A DNA stretch of 64,000 nucleotides from Arenimonas soli. GTDB lineage: Bacteria; Pseudomonadota; Gammaproteobacteria; Xanthomonadales; Xanthomonadaceae. Both the position numbers and the translations under genes were made by a program. Every line of letters starts with the position of its first letter. The stretch's first letter is position 1. The notes beneath the pieces are model-generated. The model was given only the letters and a program-made list of their open reading frames with translations, was not told where the DNA came from and ran no database searches. The stretch spans positions 1,612,001 through 1,676,000 of the forward strand of contig NZ_BMKC01000001.1 of NCBI RefSeq assembly GCF_014643775.1. The letters run 5' to 3'. Of this stretch, positions 62,089-64,000 are shown in pieces.

Positions 62089-63084
62089 TCAGCCCAGCAT
62101 GCCCTGCTGCAGGCCGGCCGGCGGCCAGTTCTCCAGCTTCATCCCGAGGGAAAGGCCGCGCTGGGCGAGCACTTCCTTGATCTCGGTGAGCGACTTCTTG
62201 CCCAGGTTCGGGGTCTTGAGCAGCTCGACCTCGGTGCGCTGGATCAGGTCGCCGATGTAGTAGATGTTCTCGGCCTTGAGGCAATTCGCCGAACGCACGG
62301 TCAGCTCGAGGTCGTCGATCGGGCGCAGCAGCACCGGATCCACGCCCGTGGTCGAGGCCTTGGCCGGACCACGCTCGCGCTGGGTGAAGTCGCCGAACAC
62401 CGACAGCTGGTCGGTGAGGATATCGGCGGCCGTGCGGATGGCGTCCTCGGCGTCGATCGTGCCGTTGGTTTCGATCTCAAGGACCAGCTTGTCCAGGTCG
62501 GTGCGCTGTTCGACGCGGGCAGCCTCGACGGCGTAGGCGACGCGGCGGACCGGCGAGAACGTGGCGTCCAGCACCAGGCGACCGATCGCACGGGACTCTT
62601 CGTCCGGGCGGCGGCGATCGGCGGCCGGCTGGTAGCCGAAACCGCGCTCGATCTTCAGGCGCATGTTCAGCGCCGTGTCCTTGGTGAGGGTGCAGATCAC
62701 GTGGTCGGGATTGATGATCTCGACGTTGTGGTCGGTCTTGATGTCGCCGGCGGTGACGACGCCCGGGCCCTTCTTCTGCAGCGACAGCGTGGTGTGGTCC
62801 ACGTTGTGCATGCGGATGGCCACGTCCTTGAGGTTGAGCAGGACTTCAAGCACGTCCTCCTGTAGCCCTTCGACGGTGGTGTACTCGTGGAGCACGCCGT
62901 CGATCTCGACTTCGGTGATCGCGAAGCCGGGGATCGAGGACAGCAGGACGCGACGCAGGGCATTGCCCAGCGTGTGGCCGTAGCCGCGCTCAAGCGGCTC
63001 GATGACCACCTTGGCGCGGTTGGAACCGAGGCGTTCGATGTGCGGGCCGCGGGGGCGCAGCACCTGGGTGGCGGTAACCGTCAT
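62089..63084 (-). CDS. rpoA: RNA polymerase alpha subunit
   Basis: RpoA nucleates RNA polymerase assembly and its C-terminal domain contacts UP elements and activators. The 331-residue protein has the N-terminal dimerisation domain (1-235: [27 protein letters not shown]) and C-terminal domain (about 245-331: [46 protein letters not shown]). The ATG at 63084 is chosen because Xanthomonas RpoA starts MTVTATQV-like; an upstream TTG two codons earlier has better ribosome spacing. Preceded by rpsD. Confidence 0.97.
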   Translation of the reverse strand: MTVTATQVLRPRGPHIERLGSNRAKVVIEPLERGYGHTLGNALRRVLLSSIPGFAITEVEIDGVLHEYTTVEGLQEDVLEVLLNLKDVAIRMHNVDHTTLSLQKKGPGVVTAGDIKTDHNVEIINPDHVICTLTKDTALNMRLKIERGFGYQPAADRRRPDEESRAIGRLVLDATFSPVRRVAYAVEAARVEQRTDLDKLVLEIETNGTIDAEDAIRTAADILTDQLSVFGDFTQRERGPAKASTTGVDPVLLRPIDDLELTVRSANCLKAENIYYIGDLIQRTEVELLKTPNLGKKSLTEIKEVLAQRGLSLGMKLENWPPAGLQQGMLG

Positions 63085-63107
63085 GGTCAAGGTGTCTCCT
63101 GGAGGGA

Positions 63108-63737
63108 TTACTTCGAGTACAGCTCGACGATCAGCGCTTCATTGATGTCCGAGGGCAGGTCAGCACGATCCGGGACGGCCTTGAAAACGCCGGCAAACTT
63201 CTTGGCGTCGACTTCGCACCAGCTCGGGACGAGGTCCATCTGCTGGGAGAGGTTCACGGCTTCCTGGACGTTGAGGTGCTTCTGGGCACGCTCGGTCAAC
63301 GCGATGTTGTCGCCGGCCTTGACCTGGTAGGACGGCAGGTTAACGGCCTTGCCGTTGACCAGCACGCCCTTGTGCGACACCAGCTGGCGCGCCTGGGGGC
63401 GGGTCACGGCGAAGCCCATGCGGTACACGACGTTGTCGAGGCGCTGCTCGAGCATCTGCAGCAGGGTCTCGCCGGTGTTGCCCTTCTTGGTCGAGGCTTT
63501 CTTGTAGTAGTTGCGGAACTGCTTCTCGAGCAGGCCGTAGATACGCTTGACCTTCTGCTTTTCACGCAGCTGGTTGGCGTAGTCAGAAAGCTTGCCACGC
63601 TTGGCGACCGCGCCGTGCTGGCCGGGCTTCTGCTCCAGCTTGCACTTCGAGTCGATCGCGCGAGCCGGCGACTTCAGGGAGAGGTCGGCGCCTTCGCGGC
63701 GGGCGAGCTTACAGGTGGGACCGATGTAACGAGCCAT
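63108..63737 (-). CDS. rpsD: 30S ribosomal protein S4
   Basis: S4 (uS4) starts 16S rRNA folding and, in enterics, represses the alpha operon by binding its leader RNA. The 209-residue protein begins [16 protein letters not shown] and has the S4 domain (about 98-160: [32 protein letters not shown]). Length typical (206-209). It is 22 bases after rpsK in the same direction. The operon leader and rpsM are outside the window. Confidence 0.97.
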   Translation of the reverse strand: MARYIGPTCKLARREGADLSLKSPARAIDSKCKLEQKPGQHGAVAKRGKLSDYANQLREKQKVKRIYGLLEKQFRNYYKKASTKKGNTGETLLQMLEQRLDNVVYRMGFAVTRPQARQLVSHKGVLVNGKAVNLPSYQVKAGDNIALTERAQKHLNVQEAVNLSQQMDLVPSWCEVDAKKFAGVFKAVPDRADLPSDINEALIVELYSK

Positions 63738-63759
63738 TTTTTAGTCTCCTGTTCCCGTG

Positions 63760-64000
63760 TTAGACGCGGCGCTTCTTCGGCGGCCGGCACCCGTTGTGCG
63801 GGATCGGGGTGACGTCGATGATGTTGGTGATCTTGTAGCCGCAGGCGTTGAGCGAGCGCACGGCCGATTCGCGACCCGGGCCGGGGCCCTTGATGCGCAC
63901 TTCCAGCGTCTTCACGCCGTAGTCGAGCGCGACCTTGCCGGCCTTCTCGGCAGCCACCTGGGCGGCGAACGGGGTCGACTTGCGGGAACCGCGGAAGCCC
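63760..64000 (-). CDS. rpsK: 30S ribosomal protein S11, C-terminal part (runs off the window)
   Basis: The last 80 codons are visible: [19 protein letters not shown], then [18 protein letters not shown] and the terminal [14 protein letters not shown], all diagnostic for S11 (uS11), which sits on the platform of the 30S subunit. The N-terminus lies to the right. The order rpsK-rpsD-rpoA-rplQ confirms the alpha operon. Confidence 0.97.
   Translation of the reverse strand, partial: GFRGSRKSTPFAAQVAAEKAGKVALDYGVKTLEVRIKGPGPGRESAVRSLNACGYKITNIIDVTPIPHNGCRPPKKRRV

Overview
The window reads as chromosome from a GC-rich gammaproteobacterium, most likely of the family Lysobacteraceae/Xanthomonadaceae. 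This is inferred from gene order and protein types: a leuS-lptE-holA-nadD-rsfS-rlmH-maf-rng-yhdP-tldD string, a class II DAHP synthase, an S46 dipeptidyl-peptidase, a Stenotrophomonas-type peptide amidase and a Xanthomonas-like RpoA. Base composition is uniformly high in G+C, genes are densely packed, and no tRNA, rRNA, insertion sequence, prophage or CRISPR array was seen. 

Layout. 1-12343 (minus strand): a long housekeeping run, transcribed right to left, for leucyl-tRNA synthesis, LPS export, DNA polymerase delta, NAD synthesis, ribosome silencing, 23S methylation, nucleotide quality control, RNase G, an AsmA-like envelope protein and the start of TldD. A 97-bp inverted repeat lies between rlmH and rsfS. 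12449-20962 (mostly plus): secreted amidohydrolase, ABC-2 exporter, CnoX-type thioredoxin, DUF3667 and DUF4442 proteins, a membrane Ser/Thr kinase with a C-terminal FGE-like domain, and a DUF502 protein. 20913-27081: CPA2/Kef antiporter, a signal-peptidase-I-like protein lacking both catalytic residues, small DUF proteins, an RNA-processing metallo-beta-lactamase-fold protein, and an intergenic inverted-repeat element. 27082-35686: S46 peptidase, beta-barrel proteins, threonine catabolism (tdh, kbl), a LAS-type murein endopeptidase, GNAT and RsuA-like enzymes. 

35776-42401 is a tight plus-strand operon for fatty-acid modification: a Delta9-type desaturase, a COG2907 flavoprotein, DUF1365, a CFA-type methyltransferase, DUF2878, DUF1295 and a second CFA-type methyltransferase. 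Most junctions are stop/start overlaps. Both methyltransferases differ from E. coli Cfa at the bicarbonate-site cysteine, and the first also at the histidine, so the product may not be a plain cyclopropane fatty acid. This is the best candidate in the window for an under-described system. 

42409-54973: OmpA; the methylcitrate-cycle genes prpD, prpC and prpB, with prpD separated from prpBC by plus-strand fadH and sleB-like genes; a polytopic membrane protein; malate dehydrogenase; an aspartate-type aminotransferase; and a cyclophilin. Propionyl-CoA use (PrpBCD), unsaturated fatty-acid oxidation (FadH) and oxaloacetate/malate metabolism (Mdh, aminotransferase) fit together metabolically. 55136-61535: typA, an outer-membrane barrel, peptide-amidase-like lipoprotein, class II DAHP synthase and dsbB. 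61675-64000 (minus): the distal alpha operon rpsK(partial)-rpsD-rpoA-rplQ. 

Functional calls rest on motifs and family resemblance seen by eye. No database search was run. Promoters and small repeats are lower-confidence visual calls.
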